Below are positions 49,442-58,025 of a stretch of DNA of 64,000 nucleotides, piece by piece. The DNA lies in NCBI GenBank assembly GCA_016124335.1, contig WGNX01000009.1:227658-291657 (forward strand), in the 5' to 3' direction. Position numbers and translations under genes: made by a program. Below the pieces are notes generated by a model. It had not been told where the DNA came from. It did not search any database and saw nothing but the letters and a program-made list of their open reading frames with translations. Within the stretch, counting starts at the first letter, position 1; each line of letters starts with the position of its first letter. This DNA is from Alphaproteobacteria bacterium (GTDB lineage: Bacteria; Pseudomonadota; Alphaproteobacteria; CACIAM-22H2).

Positions 49442-50658
49442 CCCCATACTCCCGGATTGGATTCGCGCAGCAGTTCCTCGTAGACGTCGAGGGTCGCCTG
49501 GCACATCCCGTCCTTGGTGAAGTTCGCGCGCACATGGTCGATTGCCAGTTGCGCCAGCGCCTGGCGCGCGTCGGCCTTCAGCGCCAGCGCCTTTTCGATC
49601 GCGGCCGCAAGCGAAGCGACATTTGCCGCTTCGAAGGTCCAGCCGGTCTCGCCTTCGATCAGGATTTCGGGTGCGGCCCCGTGCGAGGGCGCCACGGTCG
49701 GCCGGCCCATCGCCTGCGCCTCGGCCACCACGCGGCCGAAGGCTTCCGGATCGGTCGAGGCGGAAACGACGACGTCGGCCAGCATGTAGGCCGCCGGCAT
49801 GTCCTGGCAGTGATCGACGATGCGCGTGATGCCTTCAAGCCCGCGTGCGCGCACCTTGCGCTCGATCTCGGCGCGGTAGCCGCTGCGGCCCTGATCGGAA
49901 CCCACGAGCACCAGCACGACGTCCTTGCGCCCGAGCTGCGCCATCGCGTCGACGAGCAGCCCCTGCCCTTTCCAGCGCGTCAGCCGGCCGGGGAGCATCA
50001 CGACCGGCAGCCCGTCGGGCAGGCGCCAGTCGCCGGAGAGCTTCACCTGCCGCTCGACCGACACGCGCGCGGGATCGAACTTCGCGATGTCGATGCCGCG
50101 ATGGATGATGCGGACGATCGAGGGCGGCGCGTGATAGGCGCTCTGGACGTGGTCGGCGATGAATTCGGAAATGGCGATGACGCGGGCACCCTTCGCCATG
50201 ATCGAGTTGTAATAGCGCTTGAACGGGTTGCCCGCGTTGTAGGTGCCGTGGAAGGTCGTCATGAACGGCACGCGCGCGCGCCTTGCCGCGGCACGTGCGC
50301 TCCATGCCGGCGCGCGGCTGCGCGCGTGCACGATGTCGGCCCCGGTCGCGCGGATCAGCTCGGCCAGCCGCCGGACATTGCGGTACATCGTGACCGGGTT
50401 CTTCGAGGCGACGGGCAGCGTCACGTGCGTGGCGCCCGCACGCTCCAGTTCGCGCACCATCGGCCCGCCTTCGGAAACGACGACCGCGCGCCAGCCGGCC
50501 TTGGCGATCGCCGCGGCCACGTCGACCGCACCCCGTTCGACCCCGCCGGTGACGAGCGAGGGCAAAACCTGCATGATGACTGGCACGCGCGCGGCCACGG
50601 GCAGTTCCTGTCCGGAACCAGCCTCGGCCGTGCGTTCAACGTCTTCGAAGGATTGCAT
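49438..50658 (-). CDS. Glycosyltransferase family 4
   Basis: This 406-residue GT-B glycosyltransferase shows 'LPSLVTGGVERGAVDVAAAIAKAGWRAVVVSEGGPM' (N-domain), 'TTFHGTYNAGNPFKRYYNSIMAKGARVIAISEFIADHV', 'LPGRLTRWKGQGLLVDAMAQL' and the C-domain donor-site 'STDPEAFGRVVAEAQAMGRPTVAPSHGAAPEILIEGETGW'. It likely acts with the family 9 enzyme in surface polysaccharide or LPS synthesis. The called ATG at 50658 overlaps the divergent hydrolase start; a later start near Met 29 (50574) is possible and would leave a promoter region. Confidence 0.9.
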   Translation of the reverse strand: MQSFEDVERTAEAGSGQELPVAARVPVIMQVLPSLVTGGVERGAVDVAAAIAKAGWRAVVVSEGGPMVRELERAGATHVTLPVASKNPVTMYRNVRRLAELIRATGADIVHARSRAPAWSARAAARRARVPFMTTFHGTYNAGNPFKRYYNSIMAKGARVIAISEFIADHVQSAYHAPPSIVRIIHRGIDIAKFDPARVSVERQVKLSGDWRLPDGLPVVMLPGRLTRWKGQGLLVDAMAQLGRKDVVLVLVGSDQGRSGYRAEIERKVRARGLEGITRIVDHCQDMPAAYMLADVVVSASTDPEAFGRVVAEAQAMGRPTVAPSHGAAPEILIEGETGWTFEAANVASLAAAIEKALALKADARQALAQLAIDHVRANFTKDGMCQATLDVYEELLRESNPGVWG

Positions 50659-51421
50659 GCCGTCCGACCAACCCCGTCCGGAATATTTCGTGCATTCCGG
50701 CCCCCACCTCCCCCGTATCGCCTATCGCCGGATTCGCGGCAAGTCCCCCGGGGTCGTGTTCTGCACCGGATTCATGTCGGACATGACCGGCTCGAAGGCG
50801 CTGGCGGTGGAAGCCTGGGCCAAGGCGAACGGGCAGGCCTGCCTGCGCTTCGACTATAGCGGCCACGGCGAATCGGAAGGGAAATTCGCCGACGGCACGA
50901 TCGGATCGTGGTTTGCCGATGCGCTGGGCGTATTCGATGCACACACCGAGGGTCCCCAGATCGTCGTGGGCTCGTCGATGGGCGGCTGGATCGGGCTGCT
51001 GCTGGCCCGCGCAAGGCCCGCGCGCGTATCGGCGTTTGTGGGCATTGCCGCCGCGCCCGATTTCACCGAAGACCTCATCTGGGCGAAGCTGCCCGAGGCG
51101 CTGCGCGCCAAGCTCGCGCGCGACGGCTTCTTCGAGGAACCCACCCCCTACGGCGATACGCCCTACACGATCACGAGGAAACTGATCGAGGAAGGCCGCG
51201 ACCATCTGCTGCTGCGCGCGCCCATCGGATTCGACGGCCCGGTGCGCCTGCTGCACGGCATGCGCGACCCCGACGTGCCCTGGCAATGGTCGCCGAAGAT
51301 CGCCGAGCGCGTGACGTCGGCCGACGTGAAGGTCACGCTCGTGAAGGACGGCGACCACCGCCTGTCGCGCGATCAGGATCTGGCCCTGCTCGCCGCCACG
51401 CTCGACGAGCTTGCCCGATGA
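50657..51421 (+). CDS. Alpha/beta hydrolase
   Basis: This 254-residue protein has the hydrolase fold: 'GVVFCTGFMSDMTGSKALAVEAWAKANGQACLRFDYSGHGESEG', nucleophile elbow 'VGSSMGGW' (Ser in GSSMG), the acid in 'MRDPDVPWQWS' and His in 'KDGDHRLSRD'. The pattern resembles bacterial palmitoyl-thioesterase or serine-peptidase-like hydrolases. The start ATG 50657 has AAGGA upstream and shares two bases with the divergent GT4 start. Its stop overlaps the start of a second hydrolase gene (ATGA), so both form an operon. Confidence 0.88.
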   Translation: MPSDQPRPEYFVHSGPHLPRIAYRRIRGKSPGVVFCTGFMSDMTGSKALAVEAWAKANGQACLRFDYSGHGESEGKFADGTIGSWFADALGVFDAHTEGPQIVVGSSMGGWIGLLLARARPARVSAFVGIAAAPDFTEDLIWAKLPEALRAKLARDGFFEEPTPYGDTPYTITRKLIEEGRDHLLLRAPIGFDGPVRLLHGMRDPDVPWQWSPKIAERVTSADVKVTLVKDGDHRLSRDQDLALLAATLDELAR

Positions 51422-52206
51422 TCTCGCGCCGTGCGGTTCTTGCGAGCGGCCTTTCCGTCATCGCGCTGGCCGCCGCCGCGGCCGCACCCGCCGGAGTCGT
51501 CGTCCTGCACGGCAAGACCGCGACGCCCGACGTGCCGCCGATCCGCGCGCTGGCAGAACGGCTTGAAGCGGCAGGATTGCGCACGCTGCGGCCGGACATG
51601 CCGTGGTCGCGCAGCCGCTATCTGACCGGGCCGGCTCTCGGCGCATTCGACGAGATCGGCGCTGCACTCGCGCGGCTGAAGGCGGCAGGCGCGACAAAGC
51701 TGTTCCTCGCCGGCCATTCGATCGGCGCGACGGCAGCACTTGGCTACGCGGTCGCGCGGGGCGGCGTGGACGGGCTTGCGATGATCGCGACCGGCCACGT
51801 TCCGCAGGCCTATTATGGCGGGCCGGGCGCGGCGAACCGCGCCGTCCATGACTCGATCGACCGGGCGCGTGCGCTCGTCTTGGCCGGCAAGGGCGAGGAA
51901 GTCGCGCCGTTCGCCGACAACAATCAGGGCCAGGCGCTGACGATGCACATGAAGTCGGCCGACTATCTGGGCTGGTTCGAACCGGGCGGCGTCATGGACC
52001 CCGCAGCGCAGATCGCGAAGGCCCCCTGCCCGGTGCTGTTCGCCGTCGGCGAAAAGGACGGATTGTTCCCCGTCGCGCGCACGCAGTATTTCGACCGGCT
52101 GCCGAAAGACCCACGCCATGTATTTCTGGCATTGGAAGGCGGCCATGCCGAAACGCCACGCCTTGCCGCCCCGCGCGTGGCGGAATTCTTCAAGGCGCTT
52201 TCCTAG
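51418..52206 (+). CDS. Exported alpha/beta hydrolase
   Basis: This 262-residue protein has a twin-arginine-like start ('MISRRAVLASGLSVIALAAAAAAPAG') that predicts export. The nucleophile elbow is 'LAGHSIGATAALGYA' (Ser in GHSIG); 'VGEKDGLFP' and 'EGGHAETPR' give the acid and His. It probably cleaves an ester or amide in the periplasm. Start ATG 51418 overlaps the stop of the previous hydrolase gene. Its stop shares CTAG with the convergent SDR gene (52203-52206). Confidence 0.85.
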   Translation: MISRRAVLASGLSVIALAAAAAAPAGVVVLHGKTATPDVPPIRALAERLEAAGLRTLRPDMPWSRSRYLTGPALGAFDEIGAALARLKAAGATKLFLAGHSIGATAALGYAVARGGVDGLAMIATGHVPQAYYGGPGAANRAVHDSIDRARALVLAGKGEEVAPFADNNQGQALTMHMKSADYLGWFEPGGVMDPAAQIAKAPCPVLFAVGEKDGLFPVARTQYFDRLPKDPRHVFLALEGGHAETPRLAAPRVAEFFKALS

Positions 52207-53120
52207 AACCCCGCCGCGAGCAGCGCCTTCAGGCCTTCGCGATAGTCGGGATAGGTCAGTTTCACGCCCAGCGCGTCCTTGATCTTGCGGTTGTTGACGC
52301 GCTTGTTCTCGGCATAGAACGAGCGCGCCATCTCGCTCATGGATTTCGCCGCCTGCGCGTAGGGAATTTCGGGAGGCGGTTCGCGGCCCAGCAGCGCGGC
52401 CGCATAGGCGATCACGTCCTGCGGCGGGGCCGGCTCGTCGTCGCACACGTTGTAGATCGCCCCCGCCTCGGGGGCCGCGATCGAGGCTTCGAGGATCGTG
52501 GCGATGTCGTCGACATGGATGCGGCTGAAGACCTGGCCGGGCTTGACGATTCGCCGCGCCTTGCCCTCGCGCACCGTGTCGAGCGCGCTGCGCCCGGGCC
52601 CGTAGATGCCGGCAAGGCGGAAGACCGCGACCTTCTGGCCCACCTTCAGCAGCGACAGCCAGCCTTCCTCGGCCGCCACGCGCGCGCGCCCGCGCGGCCC
52701 CACCGGATGCAGCGCGCCCTTCTCGTCCACCCAGCCGCCGTCGCGATCGCCGTAGACGCCGGTCGTCGACAGATAGCCCGTCCACCGCAGCCCTTCGAGG
52801 CGGATCAGGTCGTTGGCGTGATGGTCGAGCACGGCGTCGCCCGTCGCGTCGGGGGGCACCGACGACAACAGGTGTGTCGTGCCCGCCAGTGCCTTGCCCG
52901 CGTCGGCCAGCGGCCGGCCGCGATCGAACAGGAACGGCTCGATCCCGGCCTTTTCAAGCTCCGCCGCCTTTTCCGGCGTGCGGCACGTGCCTGCCACGCG
53001 CCAGCGCTTTTCCAGAAGCCGGCGCGCCAGCGCCAGCGCCGAATAGCCGAGGCCGAAGCAGAAAAGCCGGTTCGCGCGCGCCGGATGCGCCGGGATTGCC
53101 TGGGGAAGCTCGATCGCCAT
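52203..53120 (-). CDS. NAD-dependent epimerase/SDR-like protein (YeeZ type)
   Basis: This 305-residue extended-SDR-like protein has the nucleotide-binding start 'RLFCFGLGYSALALARRLLEKRWRVAGTCRTPEKAAELEKAGIE' and 'YLSTTGVYGDRDGGWVDE', with a YGDRDG loop at the position of the catalytic Tyr. 'FRLAGIYGPGRSALDTVREGKARRIVKPGQVFSRIHVDDIA' is a YeeZ-group signature. The reaction is unknown. I chose ATG 53120; the longer frame to 53369 overlaps the TPR gene and is rejected. Confidence 0.85.
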   Translation of the reverse strand: MAIELPQAIPAHPARANRLFCFGLGYSALALARRLLEKRWRVAGTCRTPEKAAELEKAGIEPFLFDRGRPLADAGKALAGTTHLLSSVPPDATGDAVLDHHANDLIRLEGLRWTGYLSTTGVYGDRDGGWVDEKGALHPVGPRGRARVAAEEGWLSLLKVGQKVAVFRLAGIYGPGRSALDTVREGKARRIVKPGQVFSRIHVDDIATILEASIAAPEAGAIYNVCDDEPAPPQDVIAYAAALLGREPPPEIPYAQAAKSMSEMARSFYAENKRVNNRKIKDALGVKLTYPDYREGLKALLAAGF

Positions 53121-53172
53121 CGTAATGCCAAGTCTATGGCATCGCGCTTCGCGGGACGCTACACCCTCGCGC

Positions 53173-54057
53173 ATGAATCGCTTCGCCGTCCTGGCCGTTT
53201 TTCTGGCCGCCCTGCTGGCCGCCGCACCGCTTGCGGCCCAGCAGCCGCAATCCCAGCCCCGCCGCACGCAGTCGCCCGTGCAGAGCGCGCCGCCCGGGGC
53301 CGGGTTCGCGCGCCCGCTGCCGCGGCTCGACACCTCGCCCAACGCAGCCGACGAATACGACGCCTGCATGCGCCGTGCGGAAAGCGAACCCGATCAGGCT
53401 TACGAGGACGCGATCAGCTGGGCACGCACGCGCGGCGGGGCGGAGCCTGCGCTGCACTGCGCGGCCACGGCGCTGTTCCATGGCGGTCACTACCGCCCGG
53501 CGGCCGAAGCCTTCACCGATCTGGCCAACCGCTTCCGCGACAAGCGCACGCTGCTGCGCGCAAGCCTCGTCTCGCAGGCCGGGCGCGCGTGGCTTGCCGC
53601 CGAAGAACCCGATCAGGCAATGGCCGCCTTCAACACCGCCATCGACATTTCGCCGGGCACCGCGACCTTCCGCATCGACCGCGCCGAGGCGCAGGCCGCG
53701 GACGGGAAATTCTGGGAAGCGATCGACGATCTCAACCGCGCGATCGACCTCGACCGCAATCGCGGGGACGCCTATGCGCTGCGCGCGGCGGCCTACCGGC
53801 AGGTCGACGCGACCGATCTTGCGATGGAAGACGCCGAGAACGCCGTGAAACTCGCCCCCAAGCTGCCCGAAGCGTGGCTGGAGCGCGGCATCCTCAAGCG
53901 CCTCAAGGGCGACAAGAACGGCGCCCGGCGCGACTGGCGCGAAGTGCTGCTGCTGGAGCCCGACGGCGAAGCCGCCGAGACCGCGCGTGCCAATATCGAG
54001 CGTATGGAACTGGGCCTCGATCCGCCGCCCCCGCCGCCCAAGAAGAAGCCGCGCTAG
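53173..54057 (+). CDS. Secreted TPR-repeat protein
   Basis: This 294-residue protein has a signal peptide of about 22 residues ('AAAPLAAQ') and a Gln/Pro-rich linker. About four to five TPR units follow from residue 60 on ('AYEDAISWARTRGGAEPALHCAATALFHGGHYRPAAEAFTDLA', 'AWLAAEEPDQAMAAFNTAIDISPG', 'FWEAIDDLNRAIDLDRNRGDAYALRAAAYRQ'). The C-terminus is proline- and lysine-rich ('PPPPPPKKKPR'). A periplasmic scaffold role is likely. It is convergent with the ScsB-like gene, sharing CTAG at the stops. Confidence 0.85.
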   Translation: MNRFAVLAVFLAALLAAAPLAAQQPQSQPRRTQSPVQSAPPGAGFARPLPRLDTSPNAADEYDACMRRAESEPDQAYEDAISWARTRGGAEPALHCAATALFHGGHYRPAAEAFTDLANRFRDKRTLLRASLVSQAGRAWLAAEEPDQAMAAFNTAIDISPGTATFRIDRAEAQAADGKFWEAIDDLNRAIDLDRNRGDAYALRAAAYRQVDATDLAMEDAENAVKLAPKLPEAWLERGILKRLKGDKNGARRDWREVLLLEPDGEAAETARANIERMELGLDPPPPPPKKKPR

Positions 54058-56135
54058 CGTTTTCCGGCCGCATCGAGTGCCGAAAGCACGGCATCGGCCG
54101 TCAGCAGCTCGGGCAGCGCCACGCCGCCGGGCAGGGCAGGCCCGTAGACCGCGTTGAACGGGATGCCGTAGCGCCCGAATTCCGCCAGATAGGCGGAAAT
54201 GCGCGCATCGGGCCGCGTCCAGTCCGCGATCAGCGCGACCGTGCCGGTCGCGTTGAGGCGCTGCGCGATCGCGTCCTGCGACAGCACGAGGCGCTTGTTG
54301 ACCTGGCAGGTCACGCACCAGTCGGCCGTCACGTCGACGAATACCGTCTTTCCTTCGGCCACCGCCGCATCGATCGTGGCGCGATCGAAGCGTTCCCACT
54401 TGATCGTCGAGGCTTCCGCCGTGCGCGCGGGCTCCAGCGCAAGCTTGGGCGGCAGCAGCAGGCCCAGCAGCGCCACGCCAAGGGCCAGCGCCACGCGCAG
54501 CCTTGTTCCTCCGCGCCGGCGAAGCGCGAACAGCCCGCCGAGAAGAACGGCCAGCGCGATGGCAAGCGTGCCTGCCGCAAGCCAGCCGATCTGTGCTGCC
54601 AGCACCCACACCAGCCACGACGCCGTACCGGCCAGCGCAAGCCCCAGCACGCGACGCAGCACGTTCATCCATGCACCCGGCTTCGGCACGAGGCGCGCGG
54701 CCGCCGGGAACGCGGCGACCAGCAGATAGGGTGCGGCAAGCCCGATCCCGAGTGCGGCGAAGATCGCGTAGATCTCGGCTGGCCCCTGTGCCAGCGCGAA
54801 ACCCACGGCCGTCCCGACGAACGGCGCCGAGCACGGTGTCGCCAGCAGCGTCGCGAACATGCCCGTCGCGAAGGCACCGGCCAGCGGCTTGGCGGCACCG
54901 GCATCGGCAAGCGCTTCGGGAAGATGGATCACGAACCAGCCCCACAGGTTCGCCGCGAACGCGACGACGACCAGCGCCATGCCCGAAAGGAACCAGGGCT
55001 GCTGGAACTGCAGGCCCCAGCCCACCGCCTCGCCCGCAAGCCGCAGCCCCACGAGAGCCGAGGCAAGCACCATGAACGCGACGACGACACCTGCCGCCGT
55101 CGCAAGGAAGGTGCGCCGCACGGCTCCCAGCGCCGCACGGTCGAGCCTGACGAGTCCGGCAAGTTTCATTGCCAGCACCGGCAGCACGCAGGGCATCAGG
55201 TTCAAGATCAATCCGCCAAGCAGCGCCACGGCCAGCATCGCCAGCAGCGTGCCCGGCGGTGCGGCGGGCGGTGCGTTGCCCACGGCAAGCGTACGCTCGA
55301 CCGCGCGACCGCCATCGACAAGCGTCAGCGTCACGTTGTTCCCGGCCGCGAACGGGGCAGCACCCGGGCCGCCGAGGGCCGCGATCGTCAGCGTCGCCGA
55401 ACGGCCGCCTTCGGCAAGCCGCACCACGGGGCGCGCGAAGCTCCAGCCCGGCGGCCCTTCGACGAGGATGTCGGGTGCGGCAAGCGGCGGATCGGCGCGC
55501 ACGCGCGCGACAAGTGCCGAAGCCGGCCCGCGCCGCAGATCGGCGCCTTCGATGGCAAGCCCGCCAGCGCCCTTGCCATCCGCATCGACCGGCGGCACAC
55601 GTGCCGCGAATTGCGCGATGTCGTGCGCGTTGGCCGAGGGCGCGCCCGGACCCGCCGGAAGATCGAGCGCCACGTCCGCGCGATAGGGAATGCACACGTC
55701 TTCGCACACGAGCAGGTCGACGCCGGCCTTCAGCGCCACCGCCTTGCCCGGCTCTGTCAAAACGGCGTCGATCGGAAGTATGACGTTGCCGGAATAGCCG
55801 GTCGTCTCGATGTCGAACAGCGAGAAGCGCTGCGGCACCGGATAGCGCAACGTCGCGGAAGAAAGATTCGTCGAATCCTTCCAGTCGATCTCGACCGGCA
55901 GGCCTGCGTCTCCGGGCGAACGCCAGTAGGTCTTCCAGCCTTTCTTGAGCGCGATCTCGAGACCCAGCCGCAGCGACGGCCCCGGCCCCGCATCGCGGGT
56001 TGCGGCCACGAGTCGCACCGACACTTCCGGATGGCGCACCCAGTCGGACGCCGCCTCCTGCGCGAACGCTGCGCGCGGCAACATTGCAACAGCCGCGCAA
56101 ATCAAAAGCACACGAATGGTCAAAAGAAAATTCAT
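54054..56135 (-). CDS. DsbD/ScsB-like thiol:disulfide reductase
   Basis: This 693-residue membrane protein has a signal peptide and an N-terminal periplasmic domain with 'CEDVCIPYRADVAL'. A DsbD-like eight-helix core follows, with redox cysteines in 'LNLMPCVLPVLAMKLAGL' and 'ATPCSAPFVGTAVGFAL', and a C-terminal thioredoxin domain with C607-V-T-C610 ('ADWCVTCQVNKRL'). It should carry electrons from cytosolic thioredoxin to periplasmic disulfide isomerases or copper-stress proteins, in the ScsB group. ATG 56135 is used; the earlier frame start at 56168 crowds the divergent yqgE gene. Confidence 0.9.
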   Translation of the reverse strand: MNFLLTIRVLLICAAVAMLPRAAFAQEAASDWVRHPEVSVRLVAATRDAGPGPSLRLGLEIALKKGWKTYWRSPGDAGLPVEIDWKDSTNLSSATLRYPVPQRFSLFDIETTGYSGNVILPIDAVLTEPGKAVALKAGVDLLVCEDVCIPYRADVALDLPAGPGAPSANAHDIAQFAARVPPVDADGKGAGGLAIEGADLRRGPASALVARVRADPPLAAPDILVEGPPGWSFARPVVRLAEGGRSATLTIAALGGPGAAPFAAGNNVTLTLVDGGRAVERTLAVGNAPPAAPPGTLLAMLAVALLGGLILNLMPCVLPVLAMKLAGLVRLDRAALGAVRRTFLATAAGVVVAFMVLASALVGLRLAGEAVGWGLQFQQPWFLSGMALVVVAFAANLWGWFVIHLPEALADAGAAKPLAGAFATGMFATLLATPCSAPFVGTAVGFALAQGPAEIYAIFAALGIGLAAPYLLVAAFPAAARLVPKPGAWMNVLRRVLGLALAGTASWLVWVLAAQIGWLAAGTLAIALAVLLGGLFALRRRGGTRLRVALALGVALLGLLLPPKLALEPARTAEASTIKWERFDRATIDAAVAEGKTVFVDVTADWCVTCQVNKRLVLSQDAIAQRLNATGTVALIADWTRPDARISAYLAEFGRYGIPFNAVYGPALPGGVALPELLTADAVLSALDAAGKR

Positions 56136-56185
56136 GGCGCTCCAGCTCTGCAATTGGGCGCGTTTCATGCTAGATTCAATCCGTC

Positions 56186-56764
56186 ATGTCGCGTTCGCGC
56201 ATCGAAATCCCGACATTCTTCGCCGGCCATCTGCTCGTGGCCATGCCGGCGATGTCCGACCAGCGTTTCGAGCGCACGGTGATCTACATGTGCGCGCACA
56301 ACCCAGACGGCGCGATGGGCCTCGTCATCAACCGGCCGTTCGAGCAGCTCACCTTCCCCGACCTGCTCGAGCAGCTCAACATCGATGCCGGGCCGAAGAC
56401 CAAGCAGATCCGCCTGCGCGCGGGCGGGCCGGTCGAGGCGGGCCGCGGCTTCGTGCTGCATTCCGACGACTACATGCACGACGGCTCGATGCGCGTGATG
56501 CCCGGCATCGCGCTGACCGCGACCGTCGATATCCTGAAGGCGCTCGCCACCGGCTCGGGCCCGCGCAAGTCGCTGCTCGCACTGGGGTGCGCGGGCTGGT
56601 CGGCCGGCCAGCTCGAAGGCGAAATCCAGAAGAACGGCTGGCTCACCGTGCCGGCCGACGACGAGATCGTGTTCGATCCCGATCTCGACCGCATGTGGGA
56701 GCGCGCGCTTGCCCGCGCGGGCATTTCGCTCAGCTTCCTTTCGGGCGAAGCGGGCCACGCGTGA
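56186..56764 (+). CDS. YqgE/AlgH family protein
   Basis: This 192-residue protein matches the YqgE family: 'FFAGHLLVAMPAMSDQRFERTVIYMCAHNPDGAMGLVINRPFEQLTFPDLLEQLNI', 'RAGGPVEAGRGFVLHSDDY' and 'ALGCAGWSAGQLEGEIQKNGWLTVPADDEIVFD'. The cellular role is not settled; it was first noted as a putative regulator (AlgH). It is divergent from the ScsB-like gene, with 50 bp between starts, and convergent with the M16 peptidase. Confidence 0.92.
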   Translation: MSRSRIEIPTFFAGHLLVAMPAMSDQRFERTVIYMCAHNPDGAMGLVINRPFEQLTFPDLLEQLNIDAGPKTKQIRLRAGGPVEAGRGFVLHSDDYMHDGSMRVMPGIALTATVDILKALATGSGPRKSLLALGCAGWSAGQLEGEIQKNGWLTVPADDEIVFDPDLDRMWERALARAGISLSFLSGEAGHA

Positions 56765-56765
56765 A

Positions 56766-58025
56766 CTAGGCCGCGATTTTCGCGACGATTTCCGACAGCG
56801 GCACGAGCTTGCCCAGCGGCCCGAGTGCGGCCAGCGTCGGCGTGCCGGAAAGGATGCGGGCGGCCACGCGCGCAATATCGTCAGCCGTCACCGCCTCGAC
56901 CTTCGCGGAAACCTCCTCCGGCGTGATGTCGCGCCCGAAAACGAGCAGGTTGCCGCCCAGCGCATCCATTCGGGCGTTGGTGCTTTCGAGTGACATCAGC
57001 AGGCCCGCGCGCATCTGCGCCTTGGCGCGGCGCACTTCGGCGGGCGTGGGCACCGCGCGCGCACCGCGCAGTTCGCTCACGAGTGCGGGCACGAGTTCTT
57101 CCATCTCGCGCTCGCCCGTCCCTGTGTAGATGTCGAACACGCCGCCGTCGGCGAACGACGAGGCGTGGGCCGAGATCGAGTAGCACAGCCCCCGCTTCTC
57201 GCGGATTTCCTGGAACAGGCGCGAAGACATGCCGCCGCCCAGCATCGTGGCGAAGACCTGCACGGCCCAATAGTCCGGGTCGCGATAGGCGATGCCGGGG
57301 AAGCCCAGCACAAGATGCGCCTGCTCGAGCTCGCTGTCGTCGCGGAATTCGCCGCCGCGATAGACCGCCGGCTCGTCGCTCGCCGCACTCGTCGCGCGCC
57401 ACTTGCCGAAGAGTTCGCCGGCACGCGCGAGAAGATGCTGCGGATCGAGGTTGCCGGCGGCGGCAAGCACCACGTTTCCCGGCGCGTACATCGCGTTGCG
57501 CCAGTCGAGTGCGGCCGCGCGCGGCATGTGGCGGATGTTCTCGGCCGTGCCCAGCACGGGCCGGCCCAGTGCCTGGTCGGGATAGGCGGTTTCCTGGAAG
57601 CGGTCGAAGATCACGTCGTCGGGCGTATCCTCGACCTGCCCCAGTTCCTGCAGGATCACGCCACGCTCGCGCTCGAACTCGGCCGGATCGAAGACCGATT
57701 CAAGGAAGATGTCGGCGAGGATATCGAGCGCCAGGTCGACATCCTCCTTGAGGCACTTGATGTAATAGGCGGTCTGCTCGCGGCCCGTGTGCGCGTTCAT
57801 GAACGCGCCGACATTCTCGATTTCCTCGGCGATGGCCTTGGCGTCGCGCCGCTTGGTGCCCTTGAACGCCATGTGCTCGAGCATGTGAGCCGCACCATTG
57901 ATCGCCGCCGGCTCGTGGCGCGTGCCGGCACCCACGTAAAGCCCGACCGAGACGGTCTCCACCTGGTCCATCCGGTCGCTGGCCACGCGAAGGCCGCCCG
58001 CAAGCGTATCGATGCGCACGCTCAT
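56766..58025 (-). CDS. M16 zinc peptidase, mitochondrial processing peptidase-like
   Basis: This 419-residue cytosolic peptidase has the inverted zinc motif H47-M-L-E50-H51 in 'INGAAHMLEHMAFKGTKRR', and the downstream Glu region 'FERERGVILQELGQVEDTPDDVIFDRFQ'. The Gly-rich substrate loop 'LGGGMSSRLFQEIREKRGLCYSISAHASSF' is typical of the group related to mitochondrial beta-MPP. No signal peptide is present. Start ATG 58025 overlaps the thrC stop (ATGA), the common alphaproteobacterial thrC-M16 arrangement. Confidence 0.92.
   Translation of the reverse strand: MSVRIDTLAGGLRVASDRMDQVETVSVGLYVGAGTRHEPAAINGAAHMLEHMAFKGTKRRDAKAIAEEIENVGAFMNAHTGREQTAYYIKCLKEDVDLALDILADIFLESVFDPAEFERERGVILQELGQVEDTPDDVIFDRFQETAYPDQALGRPVLGTAENIRHMPRAAALDWRNAMYAPGNVVLAAAGNLDPQHLLARAGELFGKWRATSAASDEPAVYRGGEFRDDSELEQAHLVLGFPGIAYRDPDYWAVQVFATMLGGGMSSRLFQEIREKRGLCYSISAHASSFADGGVFDIYTGTGEREMEELVPALVSELRGARAVPTPAEVRRAKAQMRAGLLMSLESTNARMDALGGNLLVFGRDITPEEVSAKVEAVTADDIARVAARILSGTPTLAALGPLGKLVPLSEIVAKIAA

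Noticed and set aside
53134..56100. 988-codon open frame on the minus strand
   Set aside because: It lies in a second frame of the ScsB-like gene and antisense to the TPR gene; composition is Arg/Ala/Gly-rich with no motif.
52515..56282. 1255-codon open frame on the plus strand
   Set aside because: It runs antisense to the SDR and ScsB-like genes and through the TPR gene in another frame, is Arg/Gln/His-rich with no domain, and arises from GC-rich codon structure.
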